Shown here piece by piece: positions 35,318-47,887 of a stretch of 64,000 nt of DNA (its first letter is position 1; each line of letters starts with the position of its first letter). The DNA is from Fomitopsis serialis. Taxonomy: Eukaryota; Basidiomycota; Agaricomycetes; Polyporales; Fomitopsidaceae. A program made the translations under genes and the position numbers. Where the stretch lies: positions 62,001 to 126,000 of the forward strand of contig NW_025955063.1 of NCBI RefSeq assembly GCF_022376445.1. Reading direction: 5' to 3'. The notes under the pieces were generated by a model, which had not been told where the DNA came from, did not search any database, and saw only the letters and a list, made by a program, of their open reading frames with translations.

Positions 35318-35326
35318 TTTTATGTT
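35318..35326 (-). promoter_or_regulatory. TATA-like box of the 35-kb peptide-precursor gene
   Basis: ACATAAAAG on the minus strand, about 46-54 bases before the ATG at 35272, the same spacing as in the four related genes at 47-57 kb. Confidence 0.5.
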
Positions 35327-35329
35327 CCT

Positions 35330-36524
35330 CCACCCAGCGCCAAGTGGCTGGAAATTAGCCATCTGGCCTTAGCCCCGGGTACATACCGACGCCGACGGTC
35401 TGGATGACTTTGCCCATTGCACGACGAGCGTCGAGAAGGCGCAATTCGATGTAGGCTATCCCCAGACAGACGTATCGTTGGAAATGTCGAAAACTGCGAG
35501 GGACAAAACGCACCCGCGTCAGGTCCCAAATGTCGATGGTGAAGACCCGGATGGAGTGCGCCTGGAGTGAATTGAGGACATCAAGGTCCGGTTATCCTCA
35601 ACATGCCTCCGCTGGCAGCCTAAGCGTAGTTCTTCGTGTTCATTGTTGGCATCAAACAGCGGATTTCTCGCGGAACGGAGACATGGACTCTTCTCCATTA
35701 CGACCGGCAGAGAAGGTAATTTGTGAATCCGTATACTGAGTAATCTGGAAACACGGAGTGAAATCTCAACGCGAGACGCCACGCATGGAGAACGTACCTA
35801 CGGTAGAACACAGACGTCTGACGGGTCGTCTACCAGGTGGTGGGAACCAGTCAGAGACGCAAGGAGAGCCTGATCATGTCAACCCAGCCAATATGGTCAG
35901 TAAGCAATGCTACATGCCACTGGGTGGCGGTACTTCGAGCTCGGGCTGATGCAGAACGGTCCGCGAGCGTCGCCCGTCATTGACAGGAAAGTTGCGTTTC
36001 CTGCTCAGATCTTTTAGTCTCGTCATATCGATTCGGATACCAATCCAAAGTATCATGCACTCACCACAATCGCCGCGACCATGACTAGCTCATACATGAC
36101 GCTCTGTGGATAAGTCAGCCATCGGGGGAGTTTCAAGGCCGTTCGTCGGTAGATGGTAGCTCCCACACACCTGGGTCCTACTTGATTCCAATGCAAAATG
36201 CACCATAAGGAATCTTCTCTAGGCATCGATCCCCGTGTCCTGAACAGCCACAAAGGGGATCTACGCTACACGTGGATAGCCGGCTTGTCAAGGGATCGGG
36301 CATGACCGTTTGTCGGCCGTGGTAGTGAAACGCTGAACCAGGTCAACGCCTCGGCAAGTGTCGGTTCCGAAGATACTCCTCAGTCCACCAGCCCCAAACC
36401 AGACATGCGTAAAGCAACTCGCACTTTGCTGCACGATTGAGCGAATACAACCAATGTATACAACCTTCATATGTCCGCAATCCCGACGACCAGAGAATTT
36501 GACCCACCCACAGCGATCCCTTGC
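35330..36524. other. intergenic, no gene recognised
   Basis: Open frames here are short and unconnected by plausible introns. No repeat or RNA gene was recognised. Confidence 0.4.
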
Positions 36525-37498
36525 TCACTGTCCCAACCGGTTACCCGACCCCCAACGATGCTCGCCCGGCCGGCCCTCCTCCCTCACCTGCCTCGGCGGC
36601 ACACCCTCTACGCCGCCCCTCTTCCACCCTCCGTGTGCTGACGGGGCCGAGCTCTGGCCGAGCAATTTCTTGAGCCACGCAGGCGCGCTTCCATAGCGCT
36701 CGAGGATCCTGCTCTCCCAGACGCCCCACCACCAGAGGTGCCCGATAATCGCGCCGGAGATGGCTTTTGCGGCGCCTGCGCGGCCCTCCATGAGGAGGTC
36801 CATGCCAATGTAGACGTACGGCAGGTAGAAGACGGGGATTGTTATGAGCCCGAAGAAAGATGTCTGCGCGTCGGGCGAGGCGAGTCGGGAGGTGAGGTAG
36901 ACGAGCGCGATGAGGAGCGGGCGGTGGTGCATGGTGGATTGCAATGGGAGGTTGAGTAGCTGTGGAAGTGTCTATGTAGGGTCGTCCGGCGCCACGTTAC
37001 CTGGGAAGACGTACCAGTATGCTGATACAGACTTGCAGGAGCTGCCATGCGTAATCCGCTGAACGCTCTCGGTAATATGATGTCTCGACTTCCTCAGAGT
37101 GCCGGCTGTGTCAATGAGAGTGTCAGTGTCTCGAAAGTCTCCCGATCGATAAAATACTCAACTAGAGCATTGCAAAATGAAATATGTAGCCTATGCCAAA
37201 CGCTGATGTATGAAGGTCTGAGTTAGAAAGAACACATCGAGACGAGTAATGCCATCCTCACGCCCTATGAAGAACGTCGTGACTACGCGCCATATCTAGA
37301 CGTCCATGTAAGTCTATGGCGATCCTGAGAGACAGAAAATGTACGCACTTCAAACTTGTCCGTCACGAGCGGCCTCGCGAAGAAGTACAAGTAAGGAGAG
37401 ACACTTTCGAGGAGGACCGGCACGGTGACTGCCAGAGAAGCCCCGCACAAGAATCGCGTTACTGAGGGCACCTTCTGAATCTCATTCCACAACGACAT
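36525..37498 (-). CDS. derlin (Der1-like ER rhomboid pseudoprotease)
   Basis: Five exons, 37349-37498, 37262-37295, 37163-37202, 37015-37105 and 36525-36959; 249 residues, intact. Derlins sit in the ER membrane and help move misfolded proteins to the cytosol for ERAD. Diagnostic parts: N-terminal IQKVPSVTRFLCGASLAVTV, then KFEIWRVVTTFFIGPFGIGY, where WR is the derlin WR motif, and IFHFAMLYR. SADYAWQLL, LNLPLQSTMHHRPLLIALVY and FYLPYVYIGMDLL follow, with GAIIGHLWWWGVWE near the end. The rhomboid serine/histidine pair is absent, as expected. The tail is Gly/Pro/basic and contains no obvious p97-binding box. Three exons are only 34-91 nt; all joins keep frame. Confidence 0.9.
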
Positions 37499-38147
37499 AG
37501 CTAAGGTGAGAGCCGATTTTACTGTCTTTGGTGAGGAAAAAAGGCTGAATTGCCTGCTTTCATAGGCGTCGCGGGATGGTCGTGTTCAATGTCAGGAATG
37601 AACTCGAGCAGCAGTGCGCACTGCGCACGCGCGACGTGTCCTCTAGTAGAGTCACGTGCCACGTGTCAACTGCGAAGCTTCGAAGTTTCAGTCGAACTAC
37701 TAAATGGACCCATCCTCCTCCTCCTCCTCCTCCTCCTCCTGGACCTACCGTAGTCTCAGAGTTAACCTCGGTGCGCTGGCAGCGGTAATCACTTATAGCG
37801 AAGCATGAAATAATTTATTCACTGTGCTGCCCATGTAACATGAAACGTAATCCCGCCTTCGCATCGCGCACCAGCAAGAACATAAATATAAGTACTCCCA
37901 TTCCATAGTAGACATCGCGAACGCCAGACCACCGCGACTGCGACACATGGACGGACACACACCCGACCTTATAAATAGCGTCGTCGAGGAAGGTCGTTAC
38001 ACAGAAGGATGCGCCGCGACACAGATCCTTATATGATGTGCCTAAAGGGCCTACTGAGTGGGCAGTATGAATATCGGTGAAACGGTGAGAAAAAAAAGGA
38101 AATTCAACACCTTGCGTTTGCGCAGCCTCCGGTCTCCCGCGAATTTG
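37499..38147. other. intergenic with a TCC microsatellite
   Basis: Holds the promoter side of derlin and the 3' flank of an F-box copy; the only clear structure is the microsatellite at 37713-37740. Confidence 0.45.
37713..37740. repeat. (TCC)9 microsatellite
   Basis: Nine perfect TCC units, outside any gene. Confidence 0.9.
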
Positions 38148-39501
38148 CTAGAGCCAGTATTCCTCGACAACATTCGATAGTGGCGGTAGTTCTCCGGGGC
38201 GAAAAAATCCGACTACGACTTTGACGCGCAGGCCCGCACGCAGAGCCGACGGGATGTGCGACGATAGTAAGGTTGCATCCTCTGGTTGTGCACGTTCACG
38301 GCACAGTGAATAGAAGCACAGATAGACAACCAGAAGAGGGATTTGCACGTGGAGTGCGGTGAGTGCCCGGTCAAGACTTGGCCAGTCGAAAGGTATTCGC
38401 CTGGGTTCGAATAAATCTGCCGGTGACAATTGGATAGCGACGAAAGACAGGCAAAGAACCCGAAGGCTGCTGGGGAGGCGAGGGAGAGATGACAGGAACC
38501 GATACTGGAAGATGAAAGGCATGTGGTCTTCACGATAGTATTGGTCAAGTCTGACGGACCGTAGACCCGAGTGACGAGACAGATGCATATCATCGAAGGC
38601 TGATGATAGACTAGTCAGCTTATGATTAGGCACACATTGAGTTGAATTGCCAACTCACATCCATGGACCCCAACCTCCAGTGTACGCAGAGTACTCTCCG
38701 CCTCTTTCAGCAGACGCGAAAGGACAATGGGACAGTTGGTGAACGGATACCATGAAAGCCTCTGCAAGGCAAGTCCAAACGGTGACACCCTCAACACATC
38801 GAAAAGAAACGCCATCTCTTCGGGATACATTCTCGTCCCTGTTAGACGTACTTCCCGCATCGCGGTCACGGTGGAATTGCGTGGAAGTGGAAGGGGCCAT
38901 TCGGGGTTGGAGTCGATCACTAATCGGGATGTATCCACCTCCAACGATGAAATCTGCGGAAATGAAACGAGCAGTGACTGTGTGTCCAGAGCTGATCTCA
39001 GTTCGCACTCCGTAAGTGACAACATCTCGAGCCGCGGTAAGGTGAACATCGACTGAATGGGGTGGTTAAGACTTGGGTCATGAGATGCAAGCACCCTTGG
39101 CTAGCTTTGAAATCCACCTCGATTAGGCGTAGGCGAGCGACATTGGGTAGTTCGGACAGTATTGTCTCCAGTGCCGGTATATCCGTGTTGCCCATGTCGC
39201 CGTCCTCCGCAGTAGCACCGAGGTAGAGGTGAACACCTACAAGTGAGACGGCGCGCACACATCCAGCAATACCGGTGCCAATCGCTCTGGACCTGGAGAG
39301 GATGGGCCTGAAAGGTTTTTGCCCGTATACGGAGGCACGCCAGAGAGATAACTCCCGGTAGAGGTGTCGCCGAGTTGGTAAGACCCATGCCCATTGCGTC
39401 AGGCCGCAAGCACGGAGGGCAGGACGGTCGGAGGACAGTTCGTCAATGATGAGTTCCCACAATTCATGGGGAAGCATAGAGGGCGGAGGCTGCTGGTGCA
39501 C
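38148..39501 (-). pseudogene. F-box/LRR-like paralogue with one frameshift
   Basis: ATG 39501; F-box MLPHELWELIIDELSSDRPAL and RACGLTQWAWVLPTRRHLY. Middle part has IPALETILSELPNVARLRLI. Around 39090-39100 the frame shifts beside a GGG run (VDFKAS to VLASHDPSLNHP), after which SMFTLPRLEMLSL resumes. A phase-1 intron at 38600-38658 joins to SFDDMHLSRHSGLRSVRL, the same place as in the other copies. It ends EEYWL at 38148. More diverged than the three copies at 20.6, 23 and 33 kb but clearly homologous. Confidence 0.68.
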
Positions 39502-40291
39502 CTAGATGGGGGGGCAGACTCTGAGCGATAGGTCATGATGGTGCGAACAGATGGTCACAATCCTGGCCAGGCATAGCACGTACCGACTTCACTTTCAAGT
39601 TGGCAAAACTCTAGCGGTGCTCTGAGCTCTCGATGCTCTTCACTGTGGAACCCTCTGATGAAAGCGGTGACGCTGAGCCTGTCGCCGCTCGTGTGGTAGT
39701 ATCCAGGTCGCCGTGATGTTGCAATGGGAGGGGTCCGTTGCCGGCTCGTATGGCTGCAACGGAGACTACTTAAGGGGTCCGATGAGTGCAGACTTCGTGC
39801 ACGGTGCAGACCGCAAATCAGTGACATGTGAAGCGCCGGCACAACCGAACGGATTCGCGTTACTTACTAGTACTGTAACAACTCACTGTAAGTAAGTACA
39901 TTATACTAGTATTTGCTATTCATGACCATAATATTGACACTCTGAGAGGCCATTCACGCTGTATACAGTCTACACAACGTACGTTCCGCCGTCGTGTTTG
40001 TCACTGAGATGCTACAACGCGCCAAGATGCATGATCCATCGCGCCGAGCGCGAAGGACTGTGACAGACTCGTATTACCACGCGACTGTAAGAGGCATCGG
40101 TATCCAAGTCGTCACGCTGTGTAATGGCTAACGTTTGACAGAAATTACGAGCGCAGGCTCAACAGAGGGGAGATGACGCCATGCCAGAGCATCTCGCGAC
40201 CACACAGACCAGATTGTGGTCGATGCGAAAAGATGTCTGCCTGGGGAACGTATGATTGTACGAATTTGTATCGCTGTCGAGCACCTACCGA
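39502..40291. other. intergenic, no gene recognised
   Basis: Includes GTAAGTAAGTA near 39888. No coding continuity seen. Confidence 0.4.
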
Positions 40292-43200
40292 CTACAGAGT
40301 GAGCACTCGCGCTGCAGCCACGCGAACGCCCTCGGATCCGTGTGCAACAAAGGTGAGAGTTTCTCCAACACCTCCGCATGGTACGAATCCAGCCACGACC
40401 TCTCCTTCGGACTCAGAAGGGAGTCGTCGACGAGATTCTTCTGGATTGGGCACTAAGTTGCATTCGCGTAAGGGTCATTGAAACAAGGGTTGATTGGAGA
40501 TCCTGACCATGGTGACGTGCTCGAACTTCAGGTAGCCCTTGTCTCCGAAGTTATTTGGAGTCTTCGCATCGCGGACTATGACCACGTTCTCGATGCGGAT
40601 GCCGAATCGTCCGTCGGAGTAGTATCCAGGCTCTGTGCAAGATTCAGCGCGCTTGACAGCTCGCAGGACTTCGGTACTGACCGTCAGACACAGTCATGCC
40701 GGACTTCAATGGCGTGCTGTTGTATGCTATCCCGTTCATGAGCGCTGTTGCATAAATTTTTACGGTGGGGGGCTGTAGTGCCTACCTATGCGGACGCCAA
40801 TGCCGTGCGGTCCTGAAGTAGAAGTTCAGCAAGGGTTCGCCAAGCAGGTGAGTTGAGTGAATCAACCTTCGTGGACGTTGAGGAAGTGGCCTGCAGATCG
40901 GCATCATCAATGCGAAGCATGGGCGATGATAACGGTGATACGTACCAACACCATGACCGGTCCCGTGCCTACGCGTCGTGAAACAACGAATCAGTATGGT
41001 ATTGTGCTAATACAGGCCTAAAGGAGAAGTGTACCGATAGTCTGGAACGCACATGGTCAGCAGCATGTCTCCTCGAGAAATAGAACACCCACCAAGGCCG
41101 TCCTCCCATAGCGGTCTTCGCGCAAAAGCATCGCTGGTACAGAGTCAATGTCCTACTAAGTCCATCTAGTCCAGGTTCAAGACATACATGACATAGCCTA
41201 ATTGATCAGAGCGTCAACTAGACAATTCAGCAAGCAACAGACGCTGTCGTTGGCGCACCAGTTGTTCCACTTGGGAACACCGCAGTGTCTATGGCGATGT
41301 GCCCTTGTAGCACGCGGGTGCAAGCACGGCGCTCCTCGGACGTCGGCTTGCCAAAGTGCTGGGTTTGCATCACGCGTTATGACACCGGCCTCATCATCGG
41401 TACCAAACGGACGGGCTCACCCAGGTCCGCGTGACGTCCGTAGTCCCATCCGTGAATTGCGCTGAGACGGGGAAGGGATCAATGACAGGGATCAATGAGG
41501 CAATCCGTTGGCCTACCTCCAGAGTCGCAGAGATATATCTGGAACAGGTAGGTTTGTCAGTGACGGTGGTGTCAACTCTGCCATCGATGCGGCGACGCAC
41601 CTGATCTTTGCGAACAACCGCGCAGTCGTTCGGGTCGGGTTGATAGTGTATGATCGCGCCATTTGGCCCGGTCGCCGAGATGGTAGGGAAAGACAGTCCT
41701 CTGAATAGGTCGAGCTCTCTGGGACCACGCTGAAGGTCAGGCTGTCTATGAAGGGGACGGTTCTAGGCACAATACGCACGAGCGATAACGCTCCAGCTGG
41801 TCCGCGGCCTGACACTCGTTGAGCTCCACCCCGATGTTCAGCTGGTCTTCGAGCCACGCGAAGTAGCGAACGAGGGCAACACCATCGCGTATATGGCTCT
41901 GTCTGAATCCTACACCACGGCCCGTTAGGGCTGTTCTGCGTGCGACTTGTCCAGTTACCTTCAACCTCCGTCTCGTTCTTCACAGCCTTCAAGTCCGTGA
42001 CGGGCGAGCGAGCCACGACGACGTTTTCCTTGATGATGTCGCATGATATCTAGCGTCAGCCAAGGCTACCCAAGTAACTTTACAGTGCGCTGGTACGCGT
42101 ATGGATGACGCACTGCTCCCATTGCTTCCACGATGGCCAGGCTGGCTTTGTCGCCTACTAGTGCCTTCTGCAAGAAGGCGGGTCATCAATGAGGGGACGC
42201 GTGAAGTGAATGAGAGGCTCACTGATTTCTTGTGTAGGCCAATTTCCGCGCCGAGGTCTGCGAGGTAGGAGAGGAAGGAGTCGTAGGGGTGGATATCGAC
42301 GTGGTCGCCGAGGTGCTTGCGGAGCGTGTCGTCGACTTGTGCCGGGTTCAGGAAGAGATACGCCTTCTCTGGAGTCAGAACAGCATACGCAAAGAACACT
42401 ACAACGTCACAGTGCGAGTTCAGTTTGTCAGTTAATTTGAATCGGGACCATGTGGCTTGATATACCTGGGTTGTAATCGATGTCCGAGCCTCGCAAGTTG
42501 AACAGCCAGGCGACTTCATCTAGCATGTTTACGACCATAGCGTGCACTTCCTTCTTCTTCATCTCTTCTCGTAGTCTCTCGATCTTCTGCGCATGTGATT
42601 CACCTACGTCGCATCGTCAGAACAAGAAGTCTAGCGCAGTCAATCGGAGCGGCATACCAGCGTACTTCAGGTCAAGCGGGAATATGCTGTTAGTCGGCCT
42701 AGGGGGGCGATTGGTCCACACGAGGTCCACTAAATTGTCCTTCAGCGAGACGAGCCGCGATTCGAGAGGCTCAAGGTTCTTCTGGATCGTGTCGGCATCG
42801 GCTGCTAAATTGTTACCACCTGCAGGCCTACTGCTGTGCTGTACAAACTTACAGGCAGTCACAATAACCGGGTCAACCCCGATACGCGTGCATTTCGGTA
42901 ACCTCTAGGGTATCTTTAGCAGATACACGCACACAATGCGAGAGATAGATTACCTTCCACAGAAACTCCTGCCAAGTGGGTACATCTACGACAATCAGCA
43001 AAAGGGAACAACAATACGGATGACAGGTACCTGGTAAGCCTTGCTTCATCAAAGTCCAGTTCCTGCAAAAAATAAAAAGCTGAGTTCATGGTCGTCTAAT
43101 CAAGGCGCTGGGCCCCTACTTATCCAACTGCTTCTCTGCTTGCAAGAAGTAGCGGCCGTCTGTGAATAGAAATGCGTCGTTCTGCGTGATAACAGCACAT

Positions 43201-43617
43201 CCTGAGCGTATGCGACGCGTTGATATGTGAGCGTCCGAAGAGAACTCATTCCTATAGCCAGTAGAGATATGTACCTGCAGATCCGGTGAAGCCAGATATG
43301 AAAGCGCGTCTTTCGTCGCACGCCGCTGGGTATTCGCTGTAATCTATACAGCAAGCATTCGTTACAACAATCGTTCGTCAAACACGACGATGCAGAAACT
43401 TGCGTTGGTCTTCGCTAGGCACAACGACAGCCGCGACATCGTTGCCAGGCTTCGCCATAAGCCGTCGCAGCGCCTCCAGGCGTTCGGATGTATTGACTGT
43501 GTGGGTTGCCGGCGCCATCGTTACAAGAGATTGTGTCCTGATATTAGCTTGCCGTCCGAGCGATGATGAGAGGTGTTGTGCGCTGCGATGGCATATGCGT
43601 AGTCCTGCAAGGATCAT
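40292..43617 (-). CDS. Xaa-Pro aminopeptidase P (M24B metallopeptidase)
   Basis: Removes N-terminal residues that precede proline. Many short introns, all consistent with an unbroken frame from 43617 to the TAG at 40292. N-terminal creatinase-like domains: [73 protein letters not shown]. Catalytic pita-bread domain: two metal aspartates in [13 protein letters not shown] (about 41430-41455), histidines in GTGHGVG and [17 protein letters not shown], and metal glutamates in [19 protein letters not shown] and FEHVTM. The end LQRECSLL is typical. Two in-frame starts exist: 43617 adds 33 residues rich in Arg/Ser/Leu that look like a mitochondrial presequence; 43518 ([11 protein letters not shown]) gives the cytosolic form. 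Both could be used. Confidence 0.92.
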
Positions 43618-44132
43618 CCAGCCAGCCTCGCAGGATGACTGAACGAATGGCCAAGTCCGGGGACCGCGTCAGTGAGACCACGTGAACCAAAGAACATGGC
43701 TCGAGCTCAACGTCACTTGGGTCTCGGCCTAAAGCAAACAAAAAAAGCTTCGAAGACGTGAATGCTGGCGGTCTCGAGCAAGTCTCGAGCTCTACGGCAA
43801 TGAGATTGACACAAATACACGAACGATCTGCACAACTGCGAGTGGATCTGTGACAGACAAGTGACAGTCACATCGCTTCACTGGACGGCGTGACAATGGT
43901 CACGCAGACGCTCGCTGCGGTGCTCATGCGCTTTCCCAGCTCGTCCACCTCCTCCAACGCTTCAAAGCTTCACAGCCGAGTCCCTGGTTCAAGGGCCTTG
44001 TAGACGACGCTGGCACGACAGACGATACCCCGTTGTACACTTACGACTCCGACTCGGTCATTAGACACCTACCTGGCCCTACCTCCATAACATTCCACTC
44101 CTTTACACGCCTAGACTCCGCTGCAAGTTAAA
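43618..44132. promoter_or_regulatory. divergent upstream region between aminopeptidase P and NIPA genes
   Basis: The two genes are transcribed away from each other. A C/T-rich tract lies just before the NIPA ATG. No specific operator was recognised. Confidence 0.4.
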
Positions 44133-45733
44133 ATGGTGGATGACAAGTACATAGGGCTCATACTCGCCGTGTCGAGCTCGCTCGCCATCGGAACCAGCTT
44201 CATCATCACGAAAAAGGTCGGCTTGGCACGTGGTGCGGGGAGCAGTCGTGCTGAACCCAGTGCTAGGGCCTAAACGACGCAAGTAGTCGATCCACGTATG
44301 CACAGGCCTCGGACGACTATGCATATCTCAGAAGTCCAATATGGTGGGCAGGCATATCAACATGTGAGTCGTATTCTGGCGATTGGACGGTGTGTCTGGG
44401 TGTCTGACGGTGGATGGCACGGGCTGCAGTAATTCTAGGAGAAAGTGAGTACTATCCTGTGTATACTTTCGCACGTACAGACGACCCCTCTCTAGTCGCC
44501 AATTTTGCTGCGTACACATTTGCCCCGCCAATATTGGTCACGCCATTAGGTGCACTCAGCGTTATCATCGGGTCGGTTCAGCTCCCGCGTGCATCATGCT
44601 CGGCCATTGACTGCGTCCTGTAGCGCCGTCTTGGCATCCTTCCTACTGAATGAAGAGCTCGGTCACCTTGGGCGTGTCGGCTGCGCGCTATGTCTGCTCG
44701 GCTCCCTCATCATTGTGCTGCATGCACCAGAAGACAAGGAAATCAAGACGGTGGACGAAATCTTGCATTACGCTATGCAGCCCGGTGAGCTCGATATGTG
44801 TATATGAGGGATCTCAATGTTCTAAATCTCGCCTGGAGGCTTCCTGATGTACTGCTTCACTGTCCTGGTGTTCAGCGTAGTGATGATCTGGGCGGTTGTC
44901 CCTAAGTATGGGCGGTCGAATCCGCTTGTGTACATCTCCATATGCTCGGTCGTCGGCTCGGTGTCTGTCATGGCGATCAAGGGGTTCGGTGTCGCGGTCA
45001 AGCTCACATTCGCGGGGAACAACCAGTTTACACATCTAAGCACCTACGTGTTCGGCATCACCGTGGCGGGCTGCATCCTCGTGCAAATGAACTACTTCAA
45101 CAAGGCGCTGGATACGTTCTCGACAAACGTGTACGTCGTTCCATAAGCACCGTGAGACGTACTACATCCTCTCAGCGTGAACCCCATGTACTACGTCGGC
45201 TTCTCCACAGCGACCATCGTCGCTTCTGTCATCCTATTCCAGGGCTTCAACACCGATGACCCAGCGAATTCAATATCCCTTCTTGCCGGCTTCATCACCA
45301 CCTTCCTTGGTGTCCACTTGCTCGAGATCTCGCGGAAACCCGAGTCGCTGCCCACCGTCGCCAATGGCCATGGACACTCCGCGCTCGAGAGCGGGATAAT
45401 GAATCCCCGCCTAAGCATCCAAGGCCGCGTGTCTCTCGACGGGTGGGGTGGCGCGGCAGGGTCGCCGGTTGGGGGCATGGGCCCACCACACAGCGCGCGT
45501 CACGGGCGGCAAGGCTCCGCGGGCTGCGCTCCGCGACGCTGTTCGACGCGTACGACGTGGAGGACGAAATCACGGACAACGTCGGGCTGACGCGGCTGCC
45601 GGAAGTGGTGGGCGAGGACGAGGACGATGACGAGCTGGAGCATGCGGACGAACGGACTCATTTGCGCTATCACCACGACGAGCGGCGGCATGGCTCGGGG
45701 AGCCCCGGCAGCCGACACGCGTCGCCGCGGTGA
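44133..45733 (+). CDS. NIPA-type magnesium transporter (DUF803), one apparent frameshift in the tail
   Basis: Membrane Mg2+ transporter family with about nine helices. The start at 44133 gives DDKYIGLILAVSSSLAIGTS, the NIPA N-terminal helix (28 codons in exon 1). Then GLNDASSRSTYAQASDDYAY leads into IWWAG, and NFAAYTFAPPILVTPLGALS into FLLNEELGHLGRVGCALCLL. Central parts are YCFTVLVFSVVMIWAVVPKY, NPLVYISICSVVGSVSVMAI and LVQMNYFNKALDTFSTNVVN (with the typical N-K-A-L-D). The last helices contain ILFQGFNTDD and FITTFLGVHLLEISRK. The cytosolic tail breaks frame near 45527 (a base appears missing beside a GGG run); the shifted frame continues acidic (DAYDVEDEITDNVGLTRLPE) and ends at 45733. All membrane parts are intact. 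Confidence 0.88.
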
Positions 45734-47365
45734 CATGCCTGTCTGACTGTGTTTAGTTGTATAGCTCTCTTGGTTGCGGACTAAAACTTACTATATACAA
45801 CTACTACTCGTGTGTACTTTGGGGACTTATCTATGAGCTCTTGGATGCGTCCACGCACATGTTTTGACCAACCAGTACTTAGCGTTTTCCTCACTGTCAC
45901 ATTGAATCTGCCGCCGCTAAGTCGATGATCGTGATTCATAGCATTTGGTATGTACCGGTTGTCTTCGACTCTCCTGCACGTACTTATAATTGGTTTGGCT
46001 GCAGGGTCGCGGCGTGCTTTCGACCACACTTGACTCGTGTGCCTGTCCGACTGTTGAGCTCACTGGCGGACCAGTCTCAAAACGCTACATATATATTCTG
46101 CTCAGATCTCGATCAATCTGGAACCTAGTTGTGTGGCTGTACGTTGATCTCAACTTACGTCCAACTTCGAGACTGATACTACTTAATAGACTCCCGGACC
46201 CGCAGTTGCATACTACTTTCCTGGCCATGCATGTCAGCGAGGATCCGTTGATCGTTCACATGTCAGTCAGTCCCATGACCTCAGAATGCGCCATTGACAT
46301 TCAGGCTATGATGGCGCAGCTGTGAACGTAGTCTGCCCACAGTACCCAGACGCTGCCTGGACTCTGGAGAACGGCATTATGACTCGGTACGAGTCTTCTT
46401 ATGCTGCGGGCTCCGCTCATATCAGAACTCACAGCTGCGTCGGCGATGGGCTGGCGACGGGACGCCCATGTATCGTAACGACGGATGACCCATCCGTCCT
46501 AAGTCGCCCGCCGGCTCCCCGGTGACCCTCGGGGATCAACGACCAACACCCAATTGCCGCGACGTCCGCTGTGAATGCTCCTACTCAACACAACCCCAGC
46601 CGGTGAGCATACTAGCTCTTGCATTTCAGCGCGCCGGCGGCATCCAGAAGACTAGCATATCGTTGGTAGCATTGGTAAAACGGTGCGTCCAAGGATCTAC
46701 AAGGATGTTCACGGTGACTCCGCATGCATGTGTGTTGGTATTACTTTGGGTCAACAACGGAGACTAGTGTGTTGGACGCGGTGATTGCACCGGTCAGTGC
46801 TATATCTACCGAAACACCCACTGCGGTTTACCTCCGGACAGAGAACACCAGTCGATGCGGCGCATGAACCGTTTTGCAGGTGCTTTGAGTACTCTTTGGC
46901 GGCCCGCGCGAGATGTTCTTGTACATATCTGGTCAGAACGACGAGTCGCTGACGGCAACTGCTACTAGGTGCATCTGTCAACGCCACAATCCCAGTTGCT
47001 TGGAGTTGGCCGTAGTTCGCTAGTTCACCAGCCGAGATGACTCGTGCTCTATTGCCAAGTGGTTGCCCGGCGGTGGCGAAATCGTGGCGTACTGTGCAGG
47101 CAAGGTTTTCATGCACTGCTAGTTCGTCATTAGTCGCAGCTAATACAATAGTCAATTCAAGGACTGTATACAAGCCACGCCGAGTACATCTTTGCCGCTG
47201 GTCGCCGGGCCCGGGCCATTGCTTTTGATGGGTGTGTCTATACCGACCGCAACCCCATCATTCATCGGGATACACCGTCTCGCGGCGACCCGTATGATTC
47301 GTGAGGATTGATGAGTACCGTTTCCAGCTAGTCTGAAAAGGAAAACCAGTGCTGGACAGAGGGCC

Positions 47366-47373
47366 ATATAATG
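47366..47373 (+). promoter_or_regulatory. TATA box of precursor gene 1
   Basis: ATATAATG about 50 bases before the ATG at 47419, in a context (GCTGGACAGAGGGCCATATAAT) conserved with the other three genes. Confidence 0.7.
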
Positions 47374-47418
47374 GGTAGTCTGAGGTGCTGCCAACCCCAC
47401 TCCGCTCTGCTCGTAGAG

Positions 47419-47887
47419 ATGAAGTTCACGTCTGCCTTTCTCTTCAGCGCTGCTGCTCTGTTCTATGCTGCTTACGCAGCTCCCACTGGTGTAACCGATG
47501 GTCAGTTACGACGTACTGTGCATGTCGTTCCGATGTTCGCTTGATCTTGACCCCATCGCAGGGCTCTCTCGACGCACCGGTGGTGAGGCGTACACCACCC
47601 CGCCGGATGGTGAGACTCGGTAAAGGACGCAATAATCCATACTTTTCTAACCAAACCACATAGACCTCGAGAAGCGCGTCGGTGGTGAAGTTTACACTTC
47701 CCCGCCGGACGGTGAGATTTCGCGAAGTATGCAAGGGGTCCATAGTTAGTTTACCATTGGTTTCGCTCTCAGACCTCGAGAAGCGCGTCGGGGGTGAAGT
47801 GTACACGTCCCCGCCCGATGGTGAGATCTCGTCAAACATGCAGAACATCTGCGTTTAGCTAAACTAATGACGCTCTTAGATCTTTGA
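47419..47887 (+). CDS. secreted repeat-peptide precursor 1, subfamily I (three repeats plus decayed fourth)
   Basis: Exons: 47419-47500 (signal), 47562-47609, 47664-47711, 47773-47820 (each exactly 48 nt, phase 1 to phase 1), and a last one at 47880-47887. The signal peptide reads MKFTSAFLFSAAALFYAAYA then APTGVTD. Repeats: GLSRRTGGEAYTTPPD, DLEKRVGGEVYTSPPD twice. RR/KR are kexin sites; release gives roughly 14-residue acidic peptides with one Tyr. The would-be fourth repeat is broken: one extra T gives GAT CTT TGA, so translation stops after DL, although the old repeat (GAG-GAG-CGC-ACT-GGC-GGC) is still readable behind it. No hydrophobic anchor or CaaX box. Fits Kex2-processed repetitive proteins; function unknown. 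Confidence 0.82.

Noticed and set aside
37200..37262. coding sequence EDGITRLDVFFL in derlin
   Set aside because: It is open by chance; treating it as an intron (GTGAGG...CATCAG) gives FFIGPFGIGYIFHF, which matches the derlin family.
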